Shown piece after piece: positions 21,295 through 32,600 of a stretch of 64,000 nt of DNA. How positions within the stretch are numbered: position 1 is the stretch's first letter; each line of letters begins with the position of its first letter. Source of the stretch: Ophiobolus disseminans (taxonomy: Eukaryota; Ascomycota; Dothideomycetes; Pleosporales; Phaeosphaeriaceae); the NCBI GenBank assembly GCA_010093685.1, contig MU006226.1:880964-944963 (forward strand), given 5' to 3'. Made by a program: the position numbers and the translations under genes. The notes under the pieces are model-generated. The model did no database searches, had not been told where the DNA came from, and saw only the letters and a program-made list of their open reading frames with translations.

Positions 21295-23637
21295 TTACAA
21301 CGTGCTCTCGAGCGCCAGCACGACCGCCGTCCGGCTCGGCACATACACCTGCAGGAAGTTCTTGCGTCCGTTCCATGCAAACGGCGTAGTGAAGAATCGC
21401 GTAGACTCATCAACGTTGCCATGTCCGCCAAAGGCCTTTGCATCCGTACTCAGCACAATGCGGTACGTACCTTCTTGCTCGACGCCGACGCGGTAGTCTG
21501 TGAAGCTGCTCTGGGGGTGGAAGTTGAAGATCCAGAGAAGGCCAGCGCGCTCAAAGACAATGACCTTGTCACCTTCGTGCTTCAGGCTGACGTACGCTTG
21601 TGGCGCGTGCAGCCATCCGTACTTCTCCTCGGTCCATTGCATCTTGGAGTCGAACTCGTTGAGGTAGCGGTACCGCAGCATGCTGTCGTCCACGAGGTTG
21701 AATTGGCGGCGCGCGTAGGTGAAGCTGTTGTTGTTGCCTTCGCGGGGGAAGTCGAGCCATTCCGGGTGGCCGAACTCGTTGCCCTCGAAGTTGAGGTAGC
21801 CTTCGCCGCCGAGGCCGTGGGTGATGAGTCGGATCATCTTGTGCAGTGAGAGACCTCGGTTGATCACGGGTGTCAATTCTGAGAGGTCGGACATGTTGGT
21901 GTACATTTCGGCGTCGCAGAGCCAGAAGAGGAGTGTCTTGTCTCCAACGAGTCTGTCAGGCATTAGCACCTGTATCGAGTTGAATTGTATGATCGACTCA
22001 CGCTTGGTCGTGACTCTCAGCATATGCAATAGTTTTCTCTCCATGCCTTCGGTTGGTCAGGGTGAAAGTCAGAGCGCCCATGTCCCAGTCGATATCTTGC
22101 TTCTCCTTCAACCACTTGATGTAGAGGTCAGGAACTGCCATGGCTAATCGGTAGTCGAATCCTATTCCGCCTAGCGAGAGCGACACGCAGAGTCCAGGCA
22201 TGCCAGACACGTCTTCCGCGATGGTAATAACACCGGGGTAGACTTGGTGTAGCAGCTCATTCGCAAGCATGAGGTACACTACAGCTTCCTCATCAACAGA
22301 AGAGCCGAAGTACTCATGGTAACCACCGGAGAAGCCCCTACGATTGTCAGTTCTTGTTCAGTCTGCTTCCAAGAAAATACTTACGTGCCAATGCCGTGGT
22401 GGGTGTACAGCATGCTCGTGACTCCATCGAATCGGAAACCGTCGAACTGATACTCCTCCATCCAGAAGCGCAGATTACTCAGGAGGAAGCGCAGCACTTC
22501 GTGGCTACCATAGTTGAACAGCCTGCTGTCCCACAGCTCGTGTCGTCCCTTGGCACCCTCATGGAAGTATAGGTGGTCACTGTTGTCGAACATGTTCAGA
22601 CCGTCGAGCACGTTCTTCGAAGCATGGCTGTGCACCATGTCCAGCAAAACTGTGATACCCATGCCGTGGGCTGTGTCTATCAACTCCTTCAGGTCATCTG
22701 GGAAACCGTAACGACTGCTCGCCGCGAAAAAGCTGTTGATCTGGTAGCCGAAACTGGCGTAGTATGCGTGCTCCATGACTGCCATGAGCTGTATAGTGTT
22801 GTAGCCCAGGTGCTTGATCCGCGGCAGAATGTTCTGGGTGAACTCCTTGTATGTGGCTACCTTTGGCTCTGGCGAGGAGATACCGACGTGAGCTTCGTAG
22901 ATTCGGGCGCTCTTGGGCTGCGGCGGTCGCTTGTTCTTCCAGGTGTATTTCTGGGGAGGGTTCCAGAAGCGCGCATCATAGACGGGAGAGACATTGAGGT
23001 CTTGGGTGACTCGCTTGATCCAGGCTGGGATGCGCTCCTGCCGGGCGTGGTCGTTGGGAACGACGAAGGAGACCTGTGCTGTGGTAAGTTTTTTTGATCG
23101 CTTCGACGTACGTAGAGTATAAGTACCTTGAGCTTGGAGTCGTGAGGGATGGTGGGCTGGCCGTCTTTGCCAGGCACCGTCACCTCGAAGACACCAAAGT
23201 CGTTCTTGGTCATTGGCGTCGCATCGCGGTTCCAGCCGTTGAAGTCGCCGATGAGGTACGCTCGCAGGGCATTTGGGGCCCACTCGCGATATGCGACGTC
23301 GCCGTTGGCCTGCACTTGAAAGCCGTACTTCTCGTAGCCCTATGGAAGCATTAGCATTGCATTCGGAAGGAGCTATGGGTGACGTACCCTTGAGAACTTC
23401 TCGAGGCCACCCTCAGTCTCGTCGATGGTCTTGATCCATTGTTTTGCTTTCGCAAAGCGGCTCTTCAGAGCGTCTCTGAAGGGTTCGAGATAGCCATCGA
23501 GCTGGATGATGCCTGAGTACATATATCAGTCAATTGCGTATTGATTAAGCTTGCATCACCCTACCAGTGCCGTCATTGGGAGTGTTTCCTGGTGCCCCAG
23601 TGAGGGTCGAGTTCGCCGAAGCATTGTTGAGCTCCAT
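21295..23637 (-). CDS. glc3: 1,4-alpha-glucan (glycogen) branching enzyme, GH13
   Basis: The minus-strand exons are 23637-23565, 23512-23388, 23339-23127, 23073-22385, 22337-22002 and 21952-21295. The product is 697 aa, as expected for fungal branching enzymes. It transfers alpha-1,4 chain segments to make alpha-1,6 branches in glycogen in the cytosol. An N-terminal CBM48-type domain (YREWAPNALRAYLIGDFNGWNRDA) precedes the GH13 barrel. The nucleophile is the second Asp in FDGFRFDGVTSM, the acid/base is the Glu in ITIAEDVSGMPG, and the third acid is in ESHDQ, whose codons are split by an intron. The C-terminal beta domain ends RTAVVLALESTL. Introns are 47-53 nt and all phases close. Divergent from mitochondrial ClpX. 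Confidence 0.96.
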
Positions 23638-24239
23638 TGTGTTGGGCAGAAGAGAAGAGAGGAGAGCTTGAAGTTTGCTATCAGTTGTGCAATCTCTATC
23701 TACGGGTACGTGCAGACATACCGCTGTTTTATGAAAGCACGTCCTGCCTATATACAGGTATCCACAGCCTAACAGAAATCACTTGCGGGGTCTAGCATCT
23801 GCTGAGGGCATGCGCTCTCAACCAAAACACGCGATCGCCCATTGCAGCTCAACGTCATCGTGCACCTATCGCCAAACGGCATCGCGTCCGCGCCACTGTC
23901 CCAACGCCGCGTATAGCACGCCTCGGAAGGATTTGCGCTGCATTTGTGCGGCTCTTCTGACTTGGAAGTGTCCACGACTCGTCACTGCTTGACTTGAGTT
24001 GATGTGAGCGTCTTCTCGTCCCTCTGGCGTGAGAGCAGACGGGCCGAGAGGCGCTTATCAGACCCCGGACGGAAGTGCCCCGCATATGTCACGTCGGGTG
24101 GCCCAATGCGGAGAGCTCGCGACTCACCACACGTTGCCTCCGACCACTCCACGACACCCGATGCCTCCCGTGCTCCCGTGACGCCTAGCTTCACTGTCGC
24201 CATGTGAAGACCCGGCGCGTCTTCTTCTAATCAGCCACC
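23638..24239. promoter_or_regulatory. Divergent promoter of glc3 and mitochondrial clpX
   Basis: 602 bp between start codons. The half near clpX is GC-rich. No named motif identified with confidence. Confidence 0.5.
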
Positions 24240-26168
24240 ATGATAGTGCGACGCACCCTCGCCGCCGCCGTCTCCCCGCAAGCCCGCGCATCTTACCTCG
24301 CCTTCTACAGCATCGGCCGTCGCGCCTTCACTGCTCGGAGCTCCTACCTCTCGTCGTACAACCGCTCAGACTTCAGCGGGCAGGGCTTCTCCTCCTTTTA
24401 CGAGACTGACCAGCCAACCAGGGGGCCGCTGGGCGGGACAAGCAATGTGGGGCAGAGTCACATCACCCCCAAGGCGCTGCGTCAGCACCTGGACCAGTTT
24501 GTTGTCGACCAGGACCGTGCCAAGGTGGTTCTGAGTGTCGCGGTGCATGAGCACTACTTGCGCAACCAGGAGAACCAGCGGCGGCGGGACGAGGCGGCGA
24601 AGTTAGAGGCGCAGGCGCAGAGGAGGGCGTCGGCGTCCAGGCATCCTGTAGAAGGTAGCTCCAATCTCATTGCACCACCATTTATATGCTTCTTCTTCTG
24701 TGAGTGCACGTGTCTGACCTGAACAGATGAGTTCCCAGGTCAGCAGTCGACGGTGGAGCTGTACAGGGCTGTGCCTCCATTCTACAGCGAGTCGCCGTCA
24801 TATGAATCCGCCTCGTCGACGCCCACAGATGCCGAGCCGTTGCTGGACACGACCGAGCACGAGCTGCAGCTGGAGAAGTCCAACGTCATGATACTGGGTC
24901 CGACGGGAGTTGGCAAGACGCTGATGTGCAAGACACTGGCAAAGACGCTTGGAATTCCGATATCCATGTCGGATTGCACCACCTTCACACAGGCTGGCTA
25001 CATTGGTGACGACGTCGAGTCGTGCGTGGCCCGTCTTCTGTCTGCCTCAAACTACGACATTGAAGCTACTGAGCAGGGCATCATAGTCCTCGACGAGATA
25101 GACAAGATTGCTGGTGCCAAGATATCCTACGGTAAAGACGTGGGCGGAGAAGGCGTACAGCAGGCACTGCTCAAGATTATTGAAGGCACCACCGTCCAGG
25201 TGCAAGCGAAGCCAGAACGAAGTGCTGGCAAAGGTCCTGGAGGAGCTTCAGGGCGGGGCAGTCCACTCGACGGCTCCGTGTCTGGTGGCAGTCCAGGACC
25301 CGCTGGTGGGAAAGGAGAGATCTTCAACATCCGGACTGACAATATCTTGTTCATTTGCACTGGCGCATTTCCAAATCTCCACAAGATCATCATCGACCGT
25401 AAAGCAATGGGCAGCATGGGCTTTGGTGCTTCTATCCGCGCTTCGAACGCCCACGCAGCCGCCGACGGAGTTATGCTGAAGGGAGCAGAGGCAGTCATGT
25501 TCAAGAAAGACACACCCTTCTTCGTACCACCCGAATCAGAGAATCCAAACCCCTTCGGTATCAAGCAACGGCGGCGTGAAGAGAAGGTCAACGTGCTCGA
25601 CCATGTCACCCCAGCCGACCTCCAGAAGTACGGTCTGATCCCAGAGTTAATCGGACGTATACCTACCACATGCGCGGTCGCCGCGCTGGACGAAGAAGCG
25701 CTCGTGCGCGTCTTGACAGAACCCAAAGACAGCCTCGTCCGACAAGAAGAACACAAATTTTTCCTCCGCAACATCGAACTGCGCATAACTCAAGGCGCCC
25801 TCCGAGAAATCGCACGCAAAGCAAGTAAAATGGGCACCGGCGCGCGTGGTCTACGGCACGTCGTCGACCACCTTCTCCTGCAAGCCAAGTACGAAACACC
25901 CGGTATGTTCGCTGCAACACCACCCTTGCGTCTAGAAGCTGATAGAAGCCCAGGATCAACAGTAAAGCACATCCTCGTCACGCGCGACTCCGCGCTCCTT
26001 AAATCAGCACCCCTTTACTTCCACCGCGGCCAATCCGCCGCTTTCAACGCCGCGCTCGCAGACGAAGAAGAAGCGTGGGACGAGCAGCTACGACGCACAG
26101 AAGACGCGGAACACCGCGCGACCAGCTCGTTCGAGGAGTACAGGAAAACAGGCGCTGCGGGCTTTTAG
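24240..26168 (+). CDS. mcx1: Mitochondrial ClpX-type AAA+ unfoldase
   Basis: The exons are 24240-24654 and 24727-26168, with a 72-nt intron. The product is 618 aa. The N-terminus is Arg/Ser-rich and non-acidic (RRTLAAAVSPQARASY), fitting a mitochondrial targeting sequence. The ClpX core follows: ITPKALRQHLDQFVVDQDRAK, Walker A GPTGVGKT at about 196-203, the GYIGDDVES loop, Walker B IIVLDEIDK, LLKIIEGT, and the ELIGRIPT and GARGLRHVVD sensor regions. The bacterial N-terminal zinc-binding domain is absent, as in fungal Mcx1. A Gly/Ser/Pro-rich insert (about residues 300-330) sits before EIFNIRTDNILFICTGAF. It acts in the mitochondrial matrix, unfolding proteins; whether a ClpP partner exists cannot be told here. 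Confidence 0.93.
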
Positions 26169-27868
26169 CCTGCACCCAGACAGTGGCGTCACTACCCCTG
26201 GTAAAGCCTTTCTGTGGTCTTCACAGGCGAAGGATGCTTGACATGTTTCCGTTGGTTGTACGACGATTGCGCACGAGAGAGGCATGCAAGATACTGTACT
26301 TGCACTTGCATGCTGGTGGGTAGGCTGGAGGTATAGTAGTGCAGCCCTGGTCGATACTGCCAGGCGCGGCTTCGGGCCGTTGCAGGGATGGCGCTGAGAT
26401 CCCGGGCGCGGACCGGTTGCGTGTTCGGCTGCGCTGGGGCTGTATGGAAGGTTTCGAAGGACGGGAGGGCGAAGGGGGGCGTGGATAAAGTGTCGATGGG
26501 GTAGTACGACAGGCGTAATTAGTGCGGGATCGTCGATTGAGTTTGTGGAATTTGGTTGTGGAGATGGAGATATTGAGGGACAATTACTTCCTCGTCGTCC
26601 GAGGACGATGTAAGGTCTTCGCGGGTACGTTTGTGAAGGCAATTAACAACTACCGGTATACACATACACATACGGACCCCCCCTAAATTCTCCCGCCCTC
26701 GCGTACCTGAGCCACCCTCTCACGCTCCCACCCCTTATCACCCCTTACCCACGCCTTCATCTATCCCATATTACCCCACCGGTCCCGTCTGCTCTAGCGC
26801 GCGTGGCCCAGCTTCCCGCACACACCCCATCGCGATGCAGCTTCCGACGCAATCTGACATCAACGGTTGTTTTCGATGCATGCTTCGACGCAGGTGAGAA
26901 AGCCATGGTATCCGGATGATGTTTGTTCATATTGCGGACCGTGCTTTGGGAACGTTGTAAGCAGCGCCATGCTTAGATCTGAGGTTTGCGTTTTGTGGCT
27001 GCTGACGCTGACGGGGGACCTGGGTTGGTTCGATCGATTGGGGCGTTGTGGTTGGATTGGTGATGGATTGATGATGGGTTGGTGAATTTTGAGGCTTGAG
27101 GGGAGGGGGTCGAACGGAGCGATGGAAGTGTTGATAGGGTGGATCTAGACAGGAAGTGTTGTACGTGTTATGGGCACGTCTTTACCAAAAGCTGGGCTAT
27201 TGGTGGTCCGCAGGGCAGGTGCCATGGGTTGCACCTTCCTCGACCTCAACCTCATGTTCTTGGCAGGTGTTGCGAGTCCGCGGCCTCAGCCAACACTTGG
27301 GGGACCACATGTCCAGGTGTGCAGTGCGGATGGTGCGCTCATCAAAGGGTCTAGCTTGTGTGCTATTTACCTTCCAATGGACAGTCGAAACATATACTCA
27401 TGACAATCAGGCCTGCTTCGGCCTGTATCCCGGCATCACACAACACATGCTACGCCCGCGGGCAGGTTCAACACCATGAATTGGAATTGATGGATTGTAA
27501 TATTGTATTCTGCCCATCCCCGCGAGAGGAGCACGGCATGAATTTGTATAGTCTAGTAATTAAAGTGATAGGGCAAAGTAAACCGTCTATACAGCCAATG
27601 ATTAACCTGAGAAAGAATAGCAACGTCGTTTGAGCGACGAGGTTGAAGAATAACGCGTTCACAGGCCTGTTACCAGACTGCATTTTTTCTAGCACGAAAG
27701 GCAAAAAGGGCGTCGCATGCAAGCCCGTCGTTTCGTGATCAGTATCCAAATCCGGCCGAAGCCATTCTGTGAGAAGCAAGTAGCCCGCCGTAACGCCGCC
27801 CGATGCAACGCCAAAAGGTCTCGGAATTGAGACTTATAATCGTAACTCGTGTATCGTAACATAGACAT
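26169..27868. other. Intergenic, 1.7 kb without a supported gene
   Basis: Convergent 3' region of clpX and the Spt23/Mga2-like gene. A 36-codon minus-strand frame near 26970 and a plus-strand ATG at 26835 leading into a GTGAGA donor were examined but have no supporting homology. Confidence 0.45.
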
Positions 27869-29680
27869 TCATTCGTGGTCGGGGTCTTCGACCATGAAGA
27901 AGCCAGGAACTGCGCGTAGCTTCTTGGTTCGAGATGACCCCTGCTCCCACGAAGGCGACGCAGGCCGCGATACATTGCGCGAAGGTGGCTGTGAAGCGAA
28001 GTTCTGGGGGTATTGATTCTGGTTCGGCTGTGAATACAAGCCCGCAAAAGCAGTTGCGAAGCTATCCATCGAGTGTGGCCGATGCAGAGGATAACCACTC
28101 TGGGCAGCGAATTGCTCCGTAGGACTAAGCATTGGCGTAGTGATACTTGAGTTGAGGTTGGTGTAGCTCTGGTAACGCTGATGGTTTACGTAGGTAGAAA
28201 TTGGTGTGGGGGCAGCGATGGGACCAGCATTGAAAGTGAAAGCAGACTGATGTGGTTGCTGCGAAGAAAGGATGGGAGTGGCACTCTGCGAATATTGCCC
28301 ATCCATTGGAGAAAGTGGGCTTTGGAATTGAGAAAGAATCGGAGTGGTTGGTTGTGAGTATATGGGGCCGTATGAGGGGGCGGCATAGTTGTACATGGGG
28401 GTTGCGTATTGAGTTGGTAGCATCTCCTGGCGATTGGGTGGGTGAATGCTGAGGTCGGTGGTGATGCTCTCTACCACAGGAAGCTCTCTGTTCTTGTGGT
28501 CATCGGTAATCTGGATGATCTCAGACACCTTCTGCGCAATCACAGTGTTGTTGGTGTTTCTGAAGGTGAAGATGACTTTGTAACCCACTGGGGACTTCTC
28601 CTCTTGATGTCTGCAGTAGCAGGTGATGCGCATAGCGAATTCGACCTTCTTGGCATCACGGCCATGCTGAGGGACTTGTTCGGCGTCTTGCCATCGCTTG
28701 AACTCCTTCTCGTTAATCATGATGATGCGGTCGTCTTCATAGTTGGTCCACTCATTCTCCTCTTCTTGATTGCGCTTCTTCTTGCGGTCATAACGCTTGC
28801 GTTCACGCTCCTTGCAGCCCTCGCAGATGACGACTGCACCCCCGTTCTGGGGATGGGCGGGGTCTTCCTTGTCAACTTCGGATACTTGCGTCCCACGTGG
28901 TCTTCTGGGAAGTACTTCCTCTCCCCTGGCACGCCGTAACGCCCGGTCCAGACCAACCTCCTTCTCGACTGCAGTTGCACATACAAGCGTGAGTTCCAGA
29001 CGGACTGCTGCGTCACCTTCCTCGTTGGCATCCACCTCGTCAGTGGTCGCGAGCTGCTTGGACTTGGAGAGAGTATGGCGAGGGAAGCGAATCCACTGGT
29101 ACTGGCGGGGCAGGGGTTCCAGGACCAACGACGTCTTGATCTGCGTCTCGGCACGGGTCTTGGTCTTGTCGACAAAGATGGTCACCTTGGGCGAATCGAC
29201 GGACTGTGGAATCATGATCGAGTCGTCGCGGAAGTCCCAGTCGTGGTCTACGGGCGGCTTGACGTCGCTACTTGCCTCGGGCGAGCTGGTTTGGCTGAGA
29301 TCCCGGGGATACTCTCCGGGCGAGTTGGCGTTGCTGAAGATCATGTCGCCGTGTGGTGATGGGGTGTTGGATGGGTTAGACGCTGGCGTCGAGTTGTGGG
29401 TCTGGAAGAAGCTGTCGAAATCCGACTCCTCGGTCTTCACGCGAGGGTAGCCCAGGTTGTTGTAGTAGTTCATGAGGTCCACGGCAGAGTCCTGGTGGCT
29501 GCCGCTGTTCAAGTCGTTGGAATTGGACCAATCATCGATGTTGCCGGACACGAAGGTGGTCTCGAGCGAGTCCAGTTCGGTTTTGGTCATGGGGTCAGTG
29601 GTGGTGCCATATGCATCGTAGGGGGAGAAGAGGTCGGCCGGATTCACGTAGTCGTTTCCGAGCTGCGAAGAATAGGCCAT
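27869..29680 (-). CDS. Spt23/Mga2-like DNA-binding transcription factor, lacking ankyrin and membrane parts
   Basis: One exon, 603 aa. The first ~160 residues are disordered and rich in Asp, Asn and Ser. Residues ~165-410 resemble the N-terminal DNA-binding region of yeast Spt23/Mga2: VTIFVDKTKTRAETQIKTSLVL, AVVICEGCKERERKRYDRKKKRNQEEE, RIIMINEKEFKRW, then VEFAMRITCYCRHQEEKSPVGYKVIFTFRN. The rest is a Gln/Pro/Ser/Tyr-rich tail that ends in FFMVEDPDHE. There is no IPT domain, ankyrin repeats or transmembrane anchor, so unlike Mga2 it would not be membrane-tethered. Related stand-alone proteins occur widely in filamentous ascomycetes. The role is probably nuclear gene regulation; targets unknown. 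The family call rests on recalled motifs. Confidence 0.65.
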   Translation of the reverse strand: MAYSSQLGNDYVNPADLFSPYDAYGTTTDPMTKTELDSLETTFVSGNIDDWSNSNDLNSGSHQDSAVDLMNYYNNLGYPRVKTEESDFDSFFQTHNSTPASNPSNTPSPHGDMIFSNANSPGEYPRDLSQTSSPEASSDVKPPVDHDWDFRDDSIMIPQSVDSPKVTIFVDKTKTRAETQIKTSLVLEPLPRQYQWIRFPRHTLSKSKQLATTDEVDANEEGDAAVRLELTLVCATAVEKEVGLDRALRRARGEEVLPRRPRGTQVSEVDKEDPAHPQNGGAVVICEGCKERERKRYDRKKKRNQEEENEWTNYEDDRIIMINEKEFKRWQDAEQVPQHGRDAKKVEFAMRITCYCRHQEEKSPVGYKVIFTFRNTNNTVIAQKVSEIIQITDDHKNRELPVVESITTDLSIHPPNRQEMLPTQYATPMYNYAAPSYGPIYSQPTTPILSQFQSPLSPMDGQYSQSATPILSSQQPHQSAFTFNAGPIAAPTPISTYVNHQRYQSYTNLNSSITTPMLSPTEQFAAQSGYPLHRPHSMDSFATAFAGLYSQPNQNQYPQNFASQPPSRNVSRPASPSWEQGSSRTKKLRAVPGFFMVEDPDHE

Positions 29681-32600
29681 GGTGGAAGGTGCGATGCGCG
29701 ATTAGGATGGCGACTCGCTCATGTACCCGAACGGAGGATGGGCAATGTGCGGTTAAACGAGTGTCGAGAGGTGAGAGAATTCGGAGGCAGGAGCGACCGT
29801 GGGCAATTTCAGAAAAGGCAGGCGCGATCGGGTCCCGGGTCCTGGGAGGTGGTGGACACTGCCGGCGAGGGTTCTGCGATGGAGCGCTGTGTCGGTGGTG
29901 CAGGAAAGGGCCGCCGCAGAAGTGATAGAGGTGCTGGTGCGGGCAATGGGGTCCGACTCGGCCAATGGCGTGTTGCGGAACCGCCACTGCAGGAGGACTC
30001 GGGCGGGCTGGAGCTCTGGGTGCACTCGAGGGCGAGGGCGAGAAAGGTGGGCGTGTGTGTTGCAGCGTCTTGGGGAGTCGCGACGGAGGGAGCGGGGCGC
30101 GGAGGGGGCAAGGTGGGTTGCGGAGTGAATATCACGGTCGTCTGGGCGGGTGCGGGCTGGTGGTATTTCTCTTGCTAACGGGCCACCCCACCCAGCAGTG
30201 AGGCCGCTGTCCGTTCGCCGCCTACTAAGCAACGTCAATCGCCAAGGGCACCCCTGCTCCCGGCTGCTGCGACGAGCGACACCAGGCCATGGAGCGAGCG
30301 CCGTGTACAGGCACCTTTGACGACTGCGAGCGCGCCTGTGGCCGCTCGGCTTGGGCTGCCGACGCCGGCTATGCGGCCACGGCCAGCTGCCATTGAGGCC
30401 TGCGCGCTATTGCAAGTGCGCCGACACGGCCCACGACACCAGCGACGCCCGTCTGGCATCCATCGCCATCCTGAATAGCTGCATCGCTTCCTTCACGCTC
30501 GCCTGCGGGAGATGTACCTGAACATCGCGCACGAGCCGCCAACGGCTAGCTGCAGATTCTGCGTCTACCCTGCCCCGCTGGGCGCTGGCCTTTATCGCGC
30601 GCCCTCGCCGCGGAAAGAGTCGGCTTGCTGCTGTGCAACCCCGCCGTTATGCCTTCATCTAAAACGACGCACTGCATCCCAGCCCGCAGCCAGAGTGCAC
30701 CGTATCGCTGCGAATCATCCTGCACGATGAGCCAGGGCGGCGCCGTGGCATGCACTGTCGCTCCAACTCGCTCCACTCACGCCAGCGCTGGCTAGCAAGC
30801 GGATTTGGTTCCGCCAAACCGAAGGCGCCGCGCTTCCTCCACCTGGGCGCGCCTCCATGGGCCTCGACTGGCCGTCGTGTCGAACCACCGTCTAGTGCGT
30901 TTTGCCGAGTGCTTCGCAGGGCTGAGCGGGCGTGCAGCGCAGCCGACTGACCTCTGCCCTCTGCTTCTAAGAGCCACCAGCATGCAATATCAGACAGGCC
31001 CTGCTCACCTGCACGACGAGGTTCTACTGCACAGGCGCTCCGTCGAATGCCTGTCGGCCTGATAAATTTCTGCACCAAGCCGACGCGTTCAGATGTGTCC
31101 ATGGCTCGCAATTGCCTGCGTAAGAGAAACGCTGCTCAGAGCTGCGATCAGCTGGATGACGAGGCTCCTGTCACGCATTGCACCGTAAAAATCTGAACCC
31201 CAGACGGCACCTGCTAGCCCCCGCCACCAGTGGCAACCCGTCGCTGAGTTTTTCGGAATGCAACGACTCACAGCGCGAGATTCGGCCTGCGACGACGTCG
31301 TTCTCCACGGCCGTTCGCATTTGGACGCAACCACGAGCTCATTGGATCCTTGTCGGCTCCGCACGCATGGCGGATAGCTGCTTTGGGGCATCCAGCCTCG
31401 ACTTGCTGTTCTCTCTGCTTGGCCCGCCAGTCCAGAGTCCATCCAAATAATCGCCGAAAATCACGCAACTCTATACAGCGCCAGACTATACTTGGTGCAC
31501 ATGTCATGTATACCAACAAGGGAGCGCAAGCAGGCTTCCGCCTTGCTGCTTCGTCCAGCTGGTAGACGAACTTTTAGTCGTGCGCACTTGCCTGTTCGTG
31601 TGATTCGCTCTAAATACTACATAGAGTACCTAGGTAATATGGGTCCACTTGAAGCATCCTCATCGGGCAATCTATCAAAATGCCGTACCCAGAATTCCGA
31701 CCTAACTTCGACATCAGACGCCTCCGAGGTTATTCAGGAGTCGAGTTCAGATCTTGCGCCCGATCTCGCGCCTCCAGAGCGACCCTTATCGCGAGACAGC
31801 AGTTACCATGTCTCGATTGCCGCATGGTCCCCGCATGTTGCATACACTTACGAGCTTCTATTGATAAGATAACACGGGACGCCAAAGTCCGGTGGAGTTT
31901 ACCAAGGTTATGTTTACACATTGCTGATGCTCGGTACAGATCCATATGGTCTATCCATGTCTCAATAGACGGCACACTTCACTTCTTGGTATCATTCCCT
32001 GTTCCAAGCATGTGAGAAACAGTGATTGCAGGGGACAATGGCAAACCTCAGTCGTCTTGGGTATTTTCAAAGTCAGAAAGGATGATCGCCGCCAAACTTT
32101 TGCAAAGACAAGGACTCAAAGTGACCGGCGCTCCAACTTGAAGGCTTCATGAACTTAGGTCACTGAGCCTCTTCAACCTCCCTTGTCCAAAGCCAACCGT
32201 CAGTCGCCACCCAATATCCACTTCGAAGTCCCTGCAGACACTGGTAACGGGATTTCATGCCGGCCGCCTTTCAGCATGTTGACAACCGCGTGCTATGTCG
32301 TAGTGCGAACAGAAGGGTGCCACGCCGCACAGCCGCATGTCGTTCAGTAACTGCACCTCGCCGCACTACTGTGGTATGTAACATACAAGGTTGGGGACAC
32401 CATGGACGCTGTAAAGGTCCCCTCGACAGACAAACCTTATGCCATACTTACAGACTAATAACAATCTTCGTAGGCATTAGCAATTCATACAAAGTCGGGT
32501 AGCTTTTAGCTCAGAGTATAGCCTGGATATACTCGACAACACTTCACGGTCAGGGTTGAGGATTGGCCCCACGCAGCGCACAAACCATGCTATGCGTCAG

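Noticed and set aside
21142..21849. 235-codon open frame antisense to the branching-enzyme gene
   Set aside because: Complementary shadow of GH13 coding sequence; low-complexity hydrophobic composition.
29396..30178. 260-codon plus-strand frame at the start of the Spt23/Mga2-like gene
   Set aside because: Antisense to a frame with a recognisable domain; Gly/Arg-rich and without homology.
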